Below, piece after piece: positions 7,148 through 15,690 of a stretch of 38,153 bases of DNA (position 1 is its first letter; the number at the start of each line of letters is the position of its first letter). The DNA lies in contig UQSV01000008.1 of assembly GCA_900543875.1 (NCBI GenBank), positions 1 through 38,153 of the forward strand, written 5' to 3'. The notes under the pieces are model-generated. The model was not told where the DNA came from. It searched no databases and saw only the letters and a list, made by a program, of their open reading frames with translations. The position numbers and the translations under genes are program-made. This DNA is from an uncultured Coriobacteriaceae bacterium. GTDB lineage: Bacteria > Actinomycetota > Coriobacteriia > Coriobacteriales > Atopobiaceae.

Positions 7148-9310
7148 ATGAACCAGACCAGGCCCGTCGTCGCGAAGAGCGGCGACGCGCTCGACATTAC
7201 CAACGACGACCTGTATCTCATGGCCAACGGTACGTGGTACCGCAGCTATGACAAGATGGGCGCGCATCCCGCCACGCTAGACGGCGTGGAGGGCTACCGC
7301 TTTGCCGTCTGGGCCCCGGACGTGCGCAGCGTGCACGTCGTGGGAGACTTCAACGGCTGGGACACCCAGGCAAATCCGCTTGCGCCCACGCCAAGCGGCG
7401 GCGTGTGGTGCGGCTTCGTGCCCGGTGTCGGCGGCGGCGAGCTCTACAAGTACGTGATCGAGACCAACGCGGGCGAGCTGCTCTACAAGGCGGACCCCTA
7501 CGCGTTCGCCTCCGAGCTTGCCCCCGGCACCGCCTCGCGCACCGCGGCCGAGCCCAGCTACCAATGGGGAGACGCCGCCTGGCTCGAGAGGCGCTCCACG
7601 CACGACCACATGCACGAGCCCCTCAACATCTACGAGGTGCACCTGGGCTCCTGGAAGCGCCATGGCGACGAGCCGCAAGGACAGCCGCGCCCGGACGGCA
7701 CCTGGCCCGGCCCCATGGACGAGTTCCCCGCCCAGCGCGGCCGCTACTACTCCTATGACGACCTTGCCAGCGAGCTCGTGCCCTACGTCAAGAAGATGGG
7801 CTACAGCCACGTCGAGCTGCTCCCTGTGATGGAGCACCCCTTCGACGGCTCGTGGGGCTACCAGGTCACGGGCTACTTTGCCCCCACCGCCCGCTTTGGC
7901 GAGCCTGAAGGGCTCATGCGCCTCATCGACGCCTTCCACCGCGAGGGCATCGGCGTGATCCTCGACTGGGTCCCCGGCGGCTTCTGTGCCGACGCCCAGG
8001 GCCTCGCCATGTTCAACGGTTCGATGCTCTACGAGCGCGAGATTCACCCCAACTGGGGTACCCACAAGTTCGACTTCGCCCGCGGCGAGGTCCGCAGCTT
8101 CCTGGTCTCCAACGTCCTGTACTGGCTCGAGCGCTTCCATGCAGACGGCATCCGCATGGACGGCGTGTCGAGCATGCTCTACCTCAACTTTGGCGTCGAC
8201 AACCCGGCCGAGAAGCGCTTCAACTCCAAGGGCACCGAGGAGGACCTTGACGCCTCCGCCTTCATCCGCCAGGTCAACGCCACGGTGAGCGAGTACCACC
8301 CCGACGTCATGATGATGGCCGAGGAGTCGACCGCCTGGCCGCTCGTGACCTACCCGCCGGCCGACGGCGGCCTGGGCTTCCACTACAAGTGGGACATGGG
8401 CTGGATGAACGACACCCTGCACTACCTGCAGACCGACTTCCCGTGGCGCCCCGGCAACCACGGCCTCATCACCTTCTCGATGATGTACGCCTTCAACGAG
8501 AACTTCATCCTGCCACTCTCGCACGACGAGGTCGTCCACGGCAAGTGCTCGCTGATCACCCGCCAGCCGGGCGACCAGTGGCGCCAGTTCGCGGGCCTGC
8601 GCACGCTCGCGCTCTACCAGATGACGCACCCCGGCGCCAAGCTCAACTTCATGGGCAACGAGATCGGCCAGTACATCGAGTGGCGCTACTACGAGTCGAT
8701 CCAGTGGTTCCTCGCCAAGGACTTCGAGGCCCACGCCAAGCACCAGCACTTCGTCGAGGCACTCAACAACTTCTACCTCGAGCAGCCGGCGCTGTGGCGC
8801 GAGGCCTACGAGTGGGACGGCTTCGAGTGGCTCTCCGCCGATGACTCCGAGCACTCCATCGTCTCGTTCGTGCGCCGCGGCAAGGGCGAAGACGAGCAGC
8901 TCGTCGTGGTGCTCAACTTCGACGTCAACTTCCGCCCCAGCTGGCGCGTTCCCGTGCCCGTCGAGGGCGACTACGTGGAGCTCTTCAACTCCGACGCCAC
9001 CGAGTTCGGCGGCTCGGGCCAGCTCAACGTCGGCACCATCTCGAGCCGCCCGGAGGACTGCGACGGCCGCGACAACTCCGTCATCATCAACGTCCCGCCG
9101 CTGGGCGGCACCATCCTCAAGCGAGTGGGCCCCTCCAGCTACGTGGCGCCCGCGCAGACCGCCGATGAGGAGCAGCCCGAGCCCAAGCCGGCCAGGAAGG
9201 CCGCCAAGGCCGCGGCGGGCGCTCCCAAGGCCGCCCGCAAGCCGCGCAAGCTGCCTGCCAAGAAGGGCGCCAAGAAGAAGTCACCCAAGCGCGCCAGGGG
9301 GAAGGCCTAG
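7148..9310 (+). CDS. glgB: 1,4-alpha-glucan branching enzyme
   Basis: 720 residues. An N-terminal CBM48 domain (about 45-130; FAVWAPDVRSVHVVGDFNGWD region) precedes a GH13 barrel. The nucleophile is D338 (GIRMDGVSSM), the acid/base E392 (MAEESTAW) and the transition-state stabiliser D460 (LSHDEVVHGK). Region I reads DWVPGGF (D273-F279), with Gly278 where branching enzymes normally have His (DWVPGHF or DWVPAHF); the next residues are also atypical. The last 70 residues are a Lys/Ala/Pro-rich tail probably outside the fold. The enzyme moves glucan segments to form alpha-1,6 branches in glycogen. The ATG at 7148 has a GGGGAGGGGA site. It is first of the glycogen cluster, with 60 bases before glgP. 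Confidence 0.9.
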   Translation: MNQTRPVVAKSGDALDITNDDLYLMANGTWYRSYDKMGAHPATLDGVEGYRFAVWAPDVRSVHVVGDFNGWDTQANPLAPTPSGGVWCGFVPGVGGGELYKYVIETNAGELLYKADPYAFASELAPGTASRTAAEPSYQWGDAAWLERRSTHDHMHEPLNIYEVHLGSWKRHGDEPQGQPRPDGTWPGPMDEFPAQRGRYYSYDDLASELVPYVKKMGYSHVELLPVMEHPFDGSWGYQVTGYFAPTARFGEPEGLMRLIDAFHREGIGVILDWVPGGFCADAQGLAMFNGSMLYEREIHPNWGTHKFDFARGEVRSFLVSNVLYWLERFHADGIRMDGVSSMLYLNFGVDNPAEKRFNSKGTEEDLDASAFIRQVNATVSEYHPDVMMMAEESTAWPLVTYPPADGGLGFHYKWDMGWMNDTLHYLQTDFPWRPGNHGLITFSMMYAFNENFILPLSHDEVVHGKCSLITRQPGDQWRQFAGLRTLALYQMTHPGAKLNFMGNEIGQYIEWRYYESIQWFLAKDFEAHAKHQHFVEALNNFYLEQPALWREAYEWDGFEWLSADDSEHSIVSFVRRGKGEDEQLVVVLNFDVNFRPSWRVPVPVEGDYVELFNSDATEFGGSGQLNVGTISSRPEDCDGRDNSVIINVPPLGGTILKRVGPSSYVAPAQTADEEQPEPKPARKAAKAAAGAPKAARKPRKLPAKKGAKKKSPKRARGKA

Positions 9311-9370
9311 GCCTTGAGTGCGCGCAAGAGATAGCGGCGCGCAAGCGCCGCACGACCGCAAGGAGACTGC

Positions 9371-11809
9371 ATGATCGACCACATCTTCGAGAACTCAGAG
9401 GCCTTCGCCGGCGAGTACCGCGCTGAGCTCGAGGCTCTCGTGGGCAAGGACTTCAAGGACTGTACCACGCAGGAGCAGTACCAGGCCCTCGCCCGCCTCA
9501 TCGCCCGCAAGGCCAACCGCGAGTTCGCGACCTCTGACTCCGAGAACAAGAAGAGCGACAAGAAGAAGGTCTACTACTTCTGCCTCGAGTTCCTGCTCGG
9601 GCCCCTTCTCGACAACTACCTGCTCAACTATGGCGTCCGCGACATCGTGAAGCAGGGCTTGGCCGAGATGGACATCGACCTCGAGGAGCTCATCGCCCAG
9701 GAGGGCGACCCGGGCCTGGGCAACGGCGGTCTGGGCCGCCTCGCCGCCTGCTCCCTCGACTCGATGGCCGCCGAGGGCATCCTGGGCTTTGGCAACGGCA
9801 TGCGCTACCACTACGGCCTGTTCAAGCAGCAGATCGTAGACGGCCGCCAGGTTGAGGTCACCGACAACTGGCTCGACAAGGGCTACCCCTGGGAGACCAA
9901 GCACCCCGAGAGCAGCGTGCTCGTCCGCTTTGGCGGCGAGGTCGTGCGCCACGAGGACGAGAGCGGCCACTACTGGTTCACCCAGGAGGGCGGCGAGCTC
10001 GTCAAGGCCGTGCCCTACGACGTCCCGGTCGTGGGCTACGAGGGCAAGACCGTGAACCGCCTGCGCCTGTGGAGCGCCGAGCCCGCGCACGAGGACTTCG
10101 ACCTCGATGCGTTCAACGCCGGCGACTACGCCAAGGCCGCCAAGTTCCGCACCGACGCCGAGGCCATCTCGGAGATCCTCTACCCCAACGACGCCGGCGA
10201 GCACGGCCGCATCCTGCGCCTCAAGCAGGAGTACCTGTTCGTGGCCGCGGGCCTCGCCTCGATCATCCGCAACTACAAGTACGACCACGCCGACGCCGGC
10301 TGGGAGCGCTTCCCGGACTTCGTGGCCATCCACACCAACGACACGCATCCCGCGATGTGCGGCGCCGAGCTCATGCGCCTGCTCGTCGACGAGGAGGGCC
10401 TGGACTGGGACACCGCGTGGGACATCACGACCCGCACGATCTCCTACACCAACCACACGGTCCTGCCCGAGGCGCTCGAGAAGTGGCCCATCGAGACCTT
10501 CCGTCGCCTGCTGCCGCGCCTGTACATGTACGTCGACGAGATCAACCGCCGCTACGTCGAGAGCTTCCCGCGCGACATCGACAACTGGCAGGAGAAGCTG
10601 CGCAACACCGCCATCCTGTGGGACGGTCAGGTCCGCATGGCCAACCTCTCGGTCATCTGCAGCCACTCGGTGAACGGCGTCGCGGCGCTCCACACCGAGA
10701 TCCTCAAGCGTGAGACCCTGCACGACTTTTACGAGCTCGTTCCCGAGAAGTTCAACAACAAGACCAACGGCATCTCGCCGAGGCGCTTCTTGGGCAACGC
10801 CAACCCGAGCCTGTCGGCCCTGATTACCTCCAAGATCGGCAATGGCTGGCTCAAGAACGCCGACGAGCTCTCCAAGCTCTCCGCCTACTATGACGACGAC
10901 TCGTTCCTCGACGCCATGAGCGCCTCGAAGCGCGAGAACAAGGTGCGCCTGGCCAAGTACGTGCTCGAGCAGACCGGCGTCGAGATCGACCCCGACTCAA
11001 TCTATGACGTGCAGGTCAAGCGCTTTCACGCCTACAAGCGCCAGCTGCTCAACATCTTCAAGGTCATGAGCATTTACAACCGCATGCTCGACGACCCGAG
11101 CTACAAGCCGCACAAGACCACGTTCATCATCTCGGGCAAGGCCGCGAGCGCCTACACGTTCGCCAAGGAGGTCATCCGCCTCATCAACTCGGTGGCCGAC
11201 GTCATCAACAACGACCCCCGCGTCAACGAGTACATCAAGGTGGCCTTCATCCCCAACTTCGCTGTCTCGAACGCCCAGCTCATCTACCCCGCCGCCGACA
11301 TCTCCGAGCAGATCTCCACGGCCGGCAAGGAAGCCTCGGGCACCTCGAACATGAAGCTCATGATGAACGGTGCCATCACGCTGGGCACCCTCGACGGCGC
11401 CAACGTCGAGATCGCCGAGCTTGCGGGCATGGAGAACGAGAAGATCTTTGGCATGAGGGTCGAGGAGGTCGAGGCCCTGCGTGCGAGCGGCAACTACTTC
11501 GCGTGGGACGTCGTCAACGCCGACCCCAACGGCATCGGCCGCTGCGTGCGCCAGCTCACCGACGGCACCTTCGCGGGCCTGTCGGGCAACTTCAACCAGA
11601 TCTACGACGAGCTCATGGGCAACAACGACTACGACCTTGTCCTGGCCGACTTCGCAAGCTACGTGCAGGCCTGGGAGGAGCTCACCGCCTCCTACGACGA
11701 TCAGCGCAGCTGGCAGCGCCGCGCCCTGCACAACATCGCCAACTCCGGTCACTTCTCGAGCGACCGCACCATCAGGGAATACGCCTCCGACATCTGGGGG
11801 CTCAACTAG
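9371..11809 (+). CDS. glgP: Glycogen/maltodextrin phosphorylase
   Basis: 812 residues, full length for a GT35 phosphorylase. GNGGLGRLAACSLDSMA near residue 116 and the pyridoxal-phosphate site EASGTSNMKLMMNG with Schiff-base lysine K662 are intact. The enzyme releases glucose-1-phosphate from the non-reducing ends of glycogen in the cytoplasm, the opposite direction to the GlgC/GlgA genes beside it. The ATG at 9371 follows AAGGAG (9359-9364). About 80 bases separate it from glgC, a gap that holds a GC-rich hairpin near 11819-11843, so expression of the synthetic genes may differ from that of glgB-glgP. Confidence 0.95.
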   Translation: MIDHIFENSEAFAGEYRAELEALVGKDFKDCTTQEQYQALARLIARKANREFATSDSENKKSDKKKVYYFCLEFLLGPLLDNYLLNYGVRDIVKQGLAEMDIDLEELIAQEGDPGLGNGGLGRLAACSLDSMAAEGILGFGNGMRYHYGLFKQQIVDGRQVEVTDNWLDKGYPWETKHPESSVLVRFGGEVVRHEDESGHYWFTQEGGELVKAVPYDVPVVGYEGKTVNRLRLWSAEPAHEDFDLDAFNAGDYAKAAKFRTDAEAISEILYPNDAGEHGRILRLKQEYLFVAAGLASIIRNYKYDHADAGWERFPDFVAIHTNDTHPAMCGAELMRLLVDEEGLDWDTAWDITTRTISYTNHTVLPEALEKWPIETFRRLLPRLYMYVDEINRRYVESFPRDIDNWQEKLRNTAILWDGQVRMANLSVICSHSVNGVAALHTEILKRETLHDFYELVPEKFNNKTNGISPRRFLGNANPSLSALITSKIGNGWLKNADELSKLSAYYDDDSFLDAMSASKRENKVRLAKYVLEQTGVEIDPDSIYDVQVKRFHAYKRQLLNIFKVMSIYNRMLDDPSYKPHKTTFIISGKAASAYTFAKEVIRLINSVADVINNDPRVNEYIKVAFIPNFAVSNAQLIYPAADISEQISTAGKEASGTSNMKLMMNGAITLGTLDGANVEIAELAGMENEKIFGMRVEEVEALRASGNYFAWDVVNADPNGIGRCVRQLTDGTFAGLSGNFNQIYDELMGNNDYDLVLADFASYVQAWEELTASYDDQRSWQRRALHNIANSGHFSSDRTIREYASDIWGLN

Positions 11810-11890
11810 CGACCGTCCGGGGCGACGCCGCGCGCGGCGCCCCTCAAGCCGCACCAGTAGGAAATCACCCGCAAAAGAAGGGGGAAGGAC

Positions 11891-13039
11891 ATGAGCAGCA
11901 AGGAAAGCATCGCGATGCTTCTCGCTGGTGGCCAGGGAAGCAGGCTGCTTGCGCTCACGCGCAACATCGCGAAGCCGGCCGTCTCGTTTGGAGGCAAGTA
12001 CCGCATCATCGACTTTGCGCTGTCGAACTGCGCCAACTCGGGCATCGACACGGTGGGCGTGCTCACGCAGTACCGCCCGTACCTGCTCCACTCCTACATC
12101 GGCACGGGCGAGGCCTGGAACCTCGACTCCCGCGACGGCGGCGTCTCGATCCTGCCGCCGTACGCCACCGAGGCAGGCGGCAACTGGTATGCCGGCACGG
12201 CCGACGCCATCTACCAGAACATCGGCTACATCGAGAGCTATGACCCCAAGTACGTTGTCATCCTGTCCGGCGACCACCTGTACCGCATGGACTACAGCAA
12301 GATGATCGAGAGCCACGTCGCTAACAACGCCGACCTCACGATCTCGGTCATGCCAGTCGACTGGGCCGAGGCCTCGCGCTTTGGCATCATCACCAAGAAC
12401 GACGACGACTCGGTGGCCAAGTTCACCGAGAAGCCCAACAAGCCCGACTCCAACCTCGCCAGCATGGGCATCTACGTCTTCAGCAGTGACGTGCTCATCA
12501 AGGCGCTCAAGGAGGACGCGCTCGACACGCAGTCCGAGCACGACTTTGGCAAGAACATCATCCCCAAGCTCCTGGCCGACCAGGCGCGTATCTTCTGCTA
12601 CGAGTTCCACGGCTTCTGGCGTGACGTCGGCACCATCTCGAGCTACCACGAGACCTCGATGGACCTGCTCGGTCCCAACCCCGAGTTCGACCTGTTTGGC
12701 AAGGAGTTCCCGTTCATGACCAACGCCCCGGTGCGCCCGCCGCACTACGTGGGCCCCGACGCCGTGATCGAGGACGCCATCGTCGCCAACGGCTGCCGCG
12801 TCGAGGGCACGGTGCGCCACTCGGTGCTCTCGACCGACGCGGTCGTGGGCCCGCGCGCCGTCGTCGAGGACTCGGTGCTGTTCCCGGGTGCCGTCGTGAA
12901 GGAGGGAGCGCACGTTGCGCGCGCCATCCTGGGCGAGCACGCGGTGGTCGAGGCTGACGTCGAGCTCGGCAGCGTTGACGTTACGAAGGACACGGCAGTC
13001 ATCGGCGACGAGGTCGTCGTTGGGAAGGGGGAGGAGTAG
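11891..13039 (+). CDS. glgC: Glucose-1-phosphate adenylyltransferase, catalytic subunit
   Basis: 382 residues. The nucleotide-binding start LLAGGQGSRLLALT, the lysine of AKPAVSFGGKYRIIDFALSN, the SGDHLYRMDY motif near residue 125 and FTEKPNKPD (about 177-185) mark an active ADP-glucose pyrophosphorylase; the C-terminal 100 residues form a left-handed beta-helix. It makes ADP-glucose from glucose-1-phosphate and ATP, the committed step of bacterial glycogen synthesis. A GGGGAAGG site precedes ATG 11891. It ends 3 bases before glgD, whose ribosome site lies inside the glgC end. In the two-subunit type seen in Firmicutes, GlgC carries catalysis and GlgD tunes it. Confidence 0.95.
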   Translation: MSSKESIAMLLAGGQGSRLLALTRNIAKPAVSFGGKYRIIDFALSNCANSGIDTVGVLTQYRPYLLHSYIGTGEAWNLDSRDGGVSILPPYATEAGGNWYAGTADAIYQNIGYIESYDPKYVVILSGDHLYRMDYSKMIESHVANNADLTISVMPVDWAEASRFGIITKNDDDSVAKFTEKPNKPDSNLASMGIYVFSSDVLIKALKEDALDTQSEHDFGKNIIPKLLADQARIFCYEFHGFWRDVGTISSYHETSMDLLGPNPEFDLFGKEFPFMTNAPVRPPHYVGPDAVIEDAIVANGCRVEGTVRHSVLSTDAVVGPRAVVEDSVLFPGAVVKEGAHVARAILGEHAVVEADVELGSVDVTKDTAVIGDEVVVGKGEE

Positions 13040-13042
13040 GCC

Positions 13043-14140
13043 ATGGAGACTGCGGTCGGACTCATCACCACTAACTATTCCGTCAAGCACCCCAGCGCGC
13101 TCACGAAGTCGCGCCCGGCGGCATCCGTGCCGTTCCTGGGCCGCTACCGCTTCGTCGACTTCGCGCTCTCGAACATGGTGAACGCCGGCATCAACACCGT
13201 GGGCGTCATCATGCCGTTCAACTACCGCTCGATTGTCGACCACCTCTACACCGGCAAGGACTGGGGCCTCGACCGCAAGAAGGGCGGCATGTTCCTCATG
13301 CCGGGCTCCGCGTTTGGCACGAGCCGCAAAGGCCCGCGCTTCCTGCTGCGCGACCTCATCTCCAACCGCGTGTTCCTCGAGAGGGACACGGCCACCAACG
13401 TGGTGGTCTCGGCGGCCAACATCATCTACAACTACGACTACCGCGACCTCATCCGCGCGCACAACGAGTCTGGTGCAGACATCACGCTGCTCACCAAGAC
13501 CTACCGCTGCGAGGCCGAGGACGTCTCGAGCGTCTACACCGAGGACGGCTGCGTGCGCGGCTTCACCTACGGCACCCGCTACGGCGACGAGGGCTTCCTC
13601 GACTGCTTCGTGATTCGCCGCGAGAAGCTCCTCGAGCTCATCGACCGCTACTCCAACGTCGACTACCTCGACCTGTTCGAGGCCCTCGAGCCCGACCTGC
13701 CGCAGATGGACATCCGCGCCCACCGCGTCGACATCTACACCGGTACGGTCTTCGACGCGCGCATGTACTACAAGCGCAGCCGCGAGATGCTCGACCCGGC
13801 CATCATCGACCAGCTGTTCCCGCCCGAGCGCACGATCAAGACCAAGGCGCACGACAACCCGCCCGCCAAGTACGAGGCCGGTTCGCACGTCACCAACAGC
13901 ATCGTGAGCGGTGGCTGCCACATCATGGGCACCGTCGCCGACTCGATTCTGTCGCGCAACGTCGTCGTCGAGCCGGGTGCCACGGTGCGCGGCTGCGTCA
14001 TCATGAACGACTGCATCATCGGCCGCGGCGCGCGCATCGAGAACGCCATCATCGACCGCGACAACAACATCTCCGCCGGCACCGAGCTGCGCGGCACGCC
14101 CGACAACGTCCTGGTGAAGGAAAAGGGAGGCGATCGCTAG
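13043..14140 (+). CDS. glgD: Glucose-1-phosphate adenylyltransferase, GlgD subunit
   Basis: 365 residues, homologous to GlgC but with the glycine-rich nucleotide loop replaced by LITTNYSVKHPSALTKSRP, as is typical of the non-catalytic GlgD subunit. The PFLGRYRFVDFALSNMVNAGI region and the C-terminal beta-helix (near 265-350) are kept. GlgD forms a mixed tetramer with GlgC and modulates its activity; this is known mainly from Firmicutes. Its last codon overlaps the next start: TAG 14138-14140 shares its G with the GTG of glgA. Confidence 0.92.
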   Translation: METAVGLITTNYSVKHPSALTKSRPAASVPFLGRYRFVDFALSNMVNAGINTVGVIMPFNYRSIVDHLYTGKDWGLDRKKGGMFLMPGSAFGTSRKGPRFLLRDLISNRVFLERDTATNVVVSAANIIYNYDYRDLIRAHNESGADITLLTKTYRCEAEDVSSVYTEDGCVRGFTYGTRYGDEGFLDCFVIRREKLLELIDRYSNVDYLDLFEALEPDLPQMDIRAHRVDIYTGTVFDARMYYKRSREMLDPAIIDQLFPPERTIKTKAHDNPPAKYEAGSHVTNSIVSGGCHIMGTVADSILSRNVVVEPGATVRGCVIMNDCIIGRGARIENAIIDRDNNISAGTELRGTPDNVLVKEKGGDR

Positions 14141-15636
14141 TGGCCGGCCGCACCCGCCGCAAGCTTCGCATCCTGTACTGCGCCTCCGAGGCCGCCCCGT
14201 TCGTGAAGACCGGTGGCCTCGGCGACGTGGCCGGCTCGCTGCCGCGTGAGCTGCGTCGTTGCGGCGCCAAGGTGGCCGTGATGATGCCCAAGTACAAGAA
14301 GATCGACAAGAAGTGGCGCGACGCCATGCGCCACGTGGGCGACTTCTACATGAACCTCGGCTGGCGCACGGTGTGGTGCGGCATCGACCACCTCACCTAC
14401 CACAGCATCGACTACTACTTCGTCGACAACGAGGACTACTTCGGCCGCGACTCGGTCTATGGCGACTTCGACGACGGCGAGCGATTCGCGTTCTTCTCCA
14501 AGGCCATCACTGAGTCCATCGGGCGCATCCCGGAGCTCAACGGCATCGACGTGCTGCACTGCAACGACTGGCAGACGGCCATGGCCTGCGTCTTTTTGCG
14601 CGAGTTCTACCGTGGCCTGCCCGGCTACGACAACGTGAAGACCGTCTTCTCGATCCACAACGTCAAGTTCCAGGGCCAGTACGGCGAGGACGTCATGAGC
14701 GACATCTGCGGCCTTGCCGACACCGCGGCCGCGGGGCAGCTCTACGTGGGTCCCAAGACGATCAACTTCATGAAGGGCGCCCTGCTCTATGCCGACACCA
14801 TCACCACGGTGAGCCCCACCTATGCCGAGGAGCTCAAGCTGCCGTTCTACGGCGAGGGCCTCGAGGGCATCTTCCAGGAGCGCGCCTGGAAGCTCCACGG
14901 CATCCTCAATGGCATTGACCTGCAGGAATACGACCCGCACATGGACACGGGCATTGCCCAGAAGTTCTCGGCCGACGACCTGTCTGGCAAGGCCGCCTGC
15001 AAGGCCGCCCTGCAGCGGGAGCTGGGTCTCGAGGTCGACCCCACCCGCCCGCTCGCCGTCATGGTGAGCCGTCTCACCAAGCAGAAGGGCTGCGACCTGG
15101 TGCAGTACGCGCTGGGCCGCCTGCTCGACCGCTCGGTGCAGGTCGCGGTGCTAGGCACGGGCGACAAGCAGTACGAAGACTCGCTGCGCTACTTCGACTG
15201 GAAGTACAAGGGCCAGATGTGCGCTCGCATCGACTTCGACTCGGCGCTGTCGCACCGCATGTACGCCGGTGCGGACCTCTTCCTCATGCCAAGCCAGTTC
15301 GAGCCCTGCGGCCTGTCCCAGATGATCGCCATGCGCTACGGCACGCTTCCCGTCGTGCGCGAGACGGGCGGCCTCAAGGACTCCGTGCAGCCCTACAACA
15401 AGTTCACGGGCGAGGGCACCGGCTTCTCGTTTGCCAACTTCAACGGTGATGAGTTCGCAGACTGCGTGCTCGATGCCTGTGAGGTATTCTGGACTGACAA
15501 GGGCGCCTGGGAAGGCCTCGTGAAAAACGCCATGGGCGCCGACTTTGGGTGGCGCCGTGCCGCGAATCAGTACCTGGACGTGTACCACGACCTTCACCCC
15601 GAGGTGATTCCCTACAACAAGAAACGAAGTCGCTAG
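14140..15636 (+). CDS. glgA: Glycogen synthase (ADP-glucose, GT5)
   Basis: 498 residues, GT-B fold. The ADP-glucose site KTGGLGDVAGSLP begins at K23, and FEPCGLSQMIAMRYGT near residue 387 is the conserved C-terminal E-x7-E-type loop with TGGLKDSV after it. It extends alpha-1,4 chains from ADP-glucose. The start is a GTG overlapping the glgD stop by one base, with AAGGGAGG (14123-14130) upstream, so translation is coupled to glgD. It is followed by a GC-rich hairpin (15641-15679) before the last gene of the cluster. Confidence 0.95.
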   Translation: MAGRTRRKLRILYCASEAAPFVKTGGLGDVAGSLPRELRRCGAKVAVMMPKYKKIDKKWRDAMRHVGDFYMNLGWRTVWCGIDHLTYHSIDYYFVDNEDYFGRDSVYGDFDDGERFAFFSKAITESIGRIPELNGIDVLHCNDWQTAMACVFLREFYRGLPGYDNVKTVFSIHNVKFQGQYGEDVMSDICGLADTAAAGQLYVGPKTINFMKGALLYADTITTVSPTYAEELKLPFYGEGLEGIFQERAWKLHGILNGIDLQEYDPHMDTGIAQKFSADDLSGKAACKAALQRELGLEVDPTRPLAVMVSRLTKQKGCDLVQYALGRLLDRSVQVAVLGTGDKQYEDSLRYFDWKYKGQMCARIDFDSALSHRMYAGADLFLMPSQFEPCGLSQMIAMRYGTLPVVRETGGLKDSVQPYNKFTGEGTGFSFANFNGDEFADCVLDACEVFWTDKGAWEGLVKNAMGADFGWRRAANQYLDVYHDLHPEVIPYNKKRSR

Positions 15637-15640
15637 GGTT

Positions 15641-15679
15641 CCCGCGCTCGCGGTCGAGCCCCGGCCGCGAGCGAGCGGG
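15641..15679 (+). repeat. GC-rich hairpin between glgA and the GH13-GH77 gene
   Basis: GCTCGCGG (15646-15653) pairs with CCGCGAGC (15665-15672), extended by CCCGC (15641-15645) with GCGGG (15675-15679). No T run follows, so a processing or stability role fits better than termination. Its right arm touches the ribosome site of the next gene, so it could also limit that gene's translation. Confidence 0.5.
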
Positions 15680-15690
15680 GATGAAGTTGC

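Noticed and set aside
10997..13921. Very long minus-strand frame (974 codons) across glgP-glgC-glgD
   Set aside because: Shadow of the plus-strand genes caused by GC-biased third positions; its translation is Val/Gly/Asp/Arg-rich with no motif, while the plus-strand genes are unmistakable.
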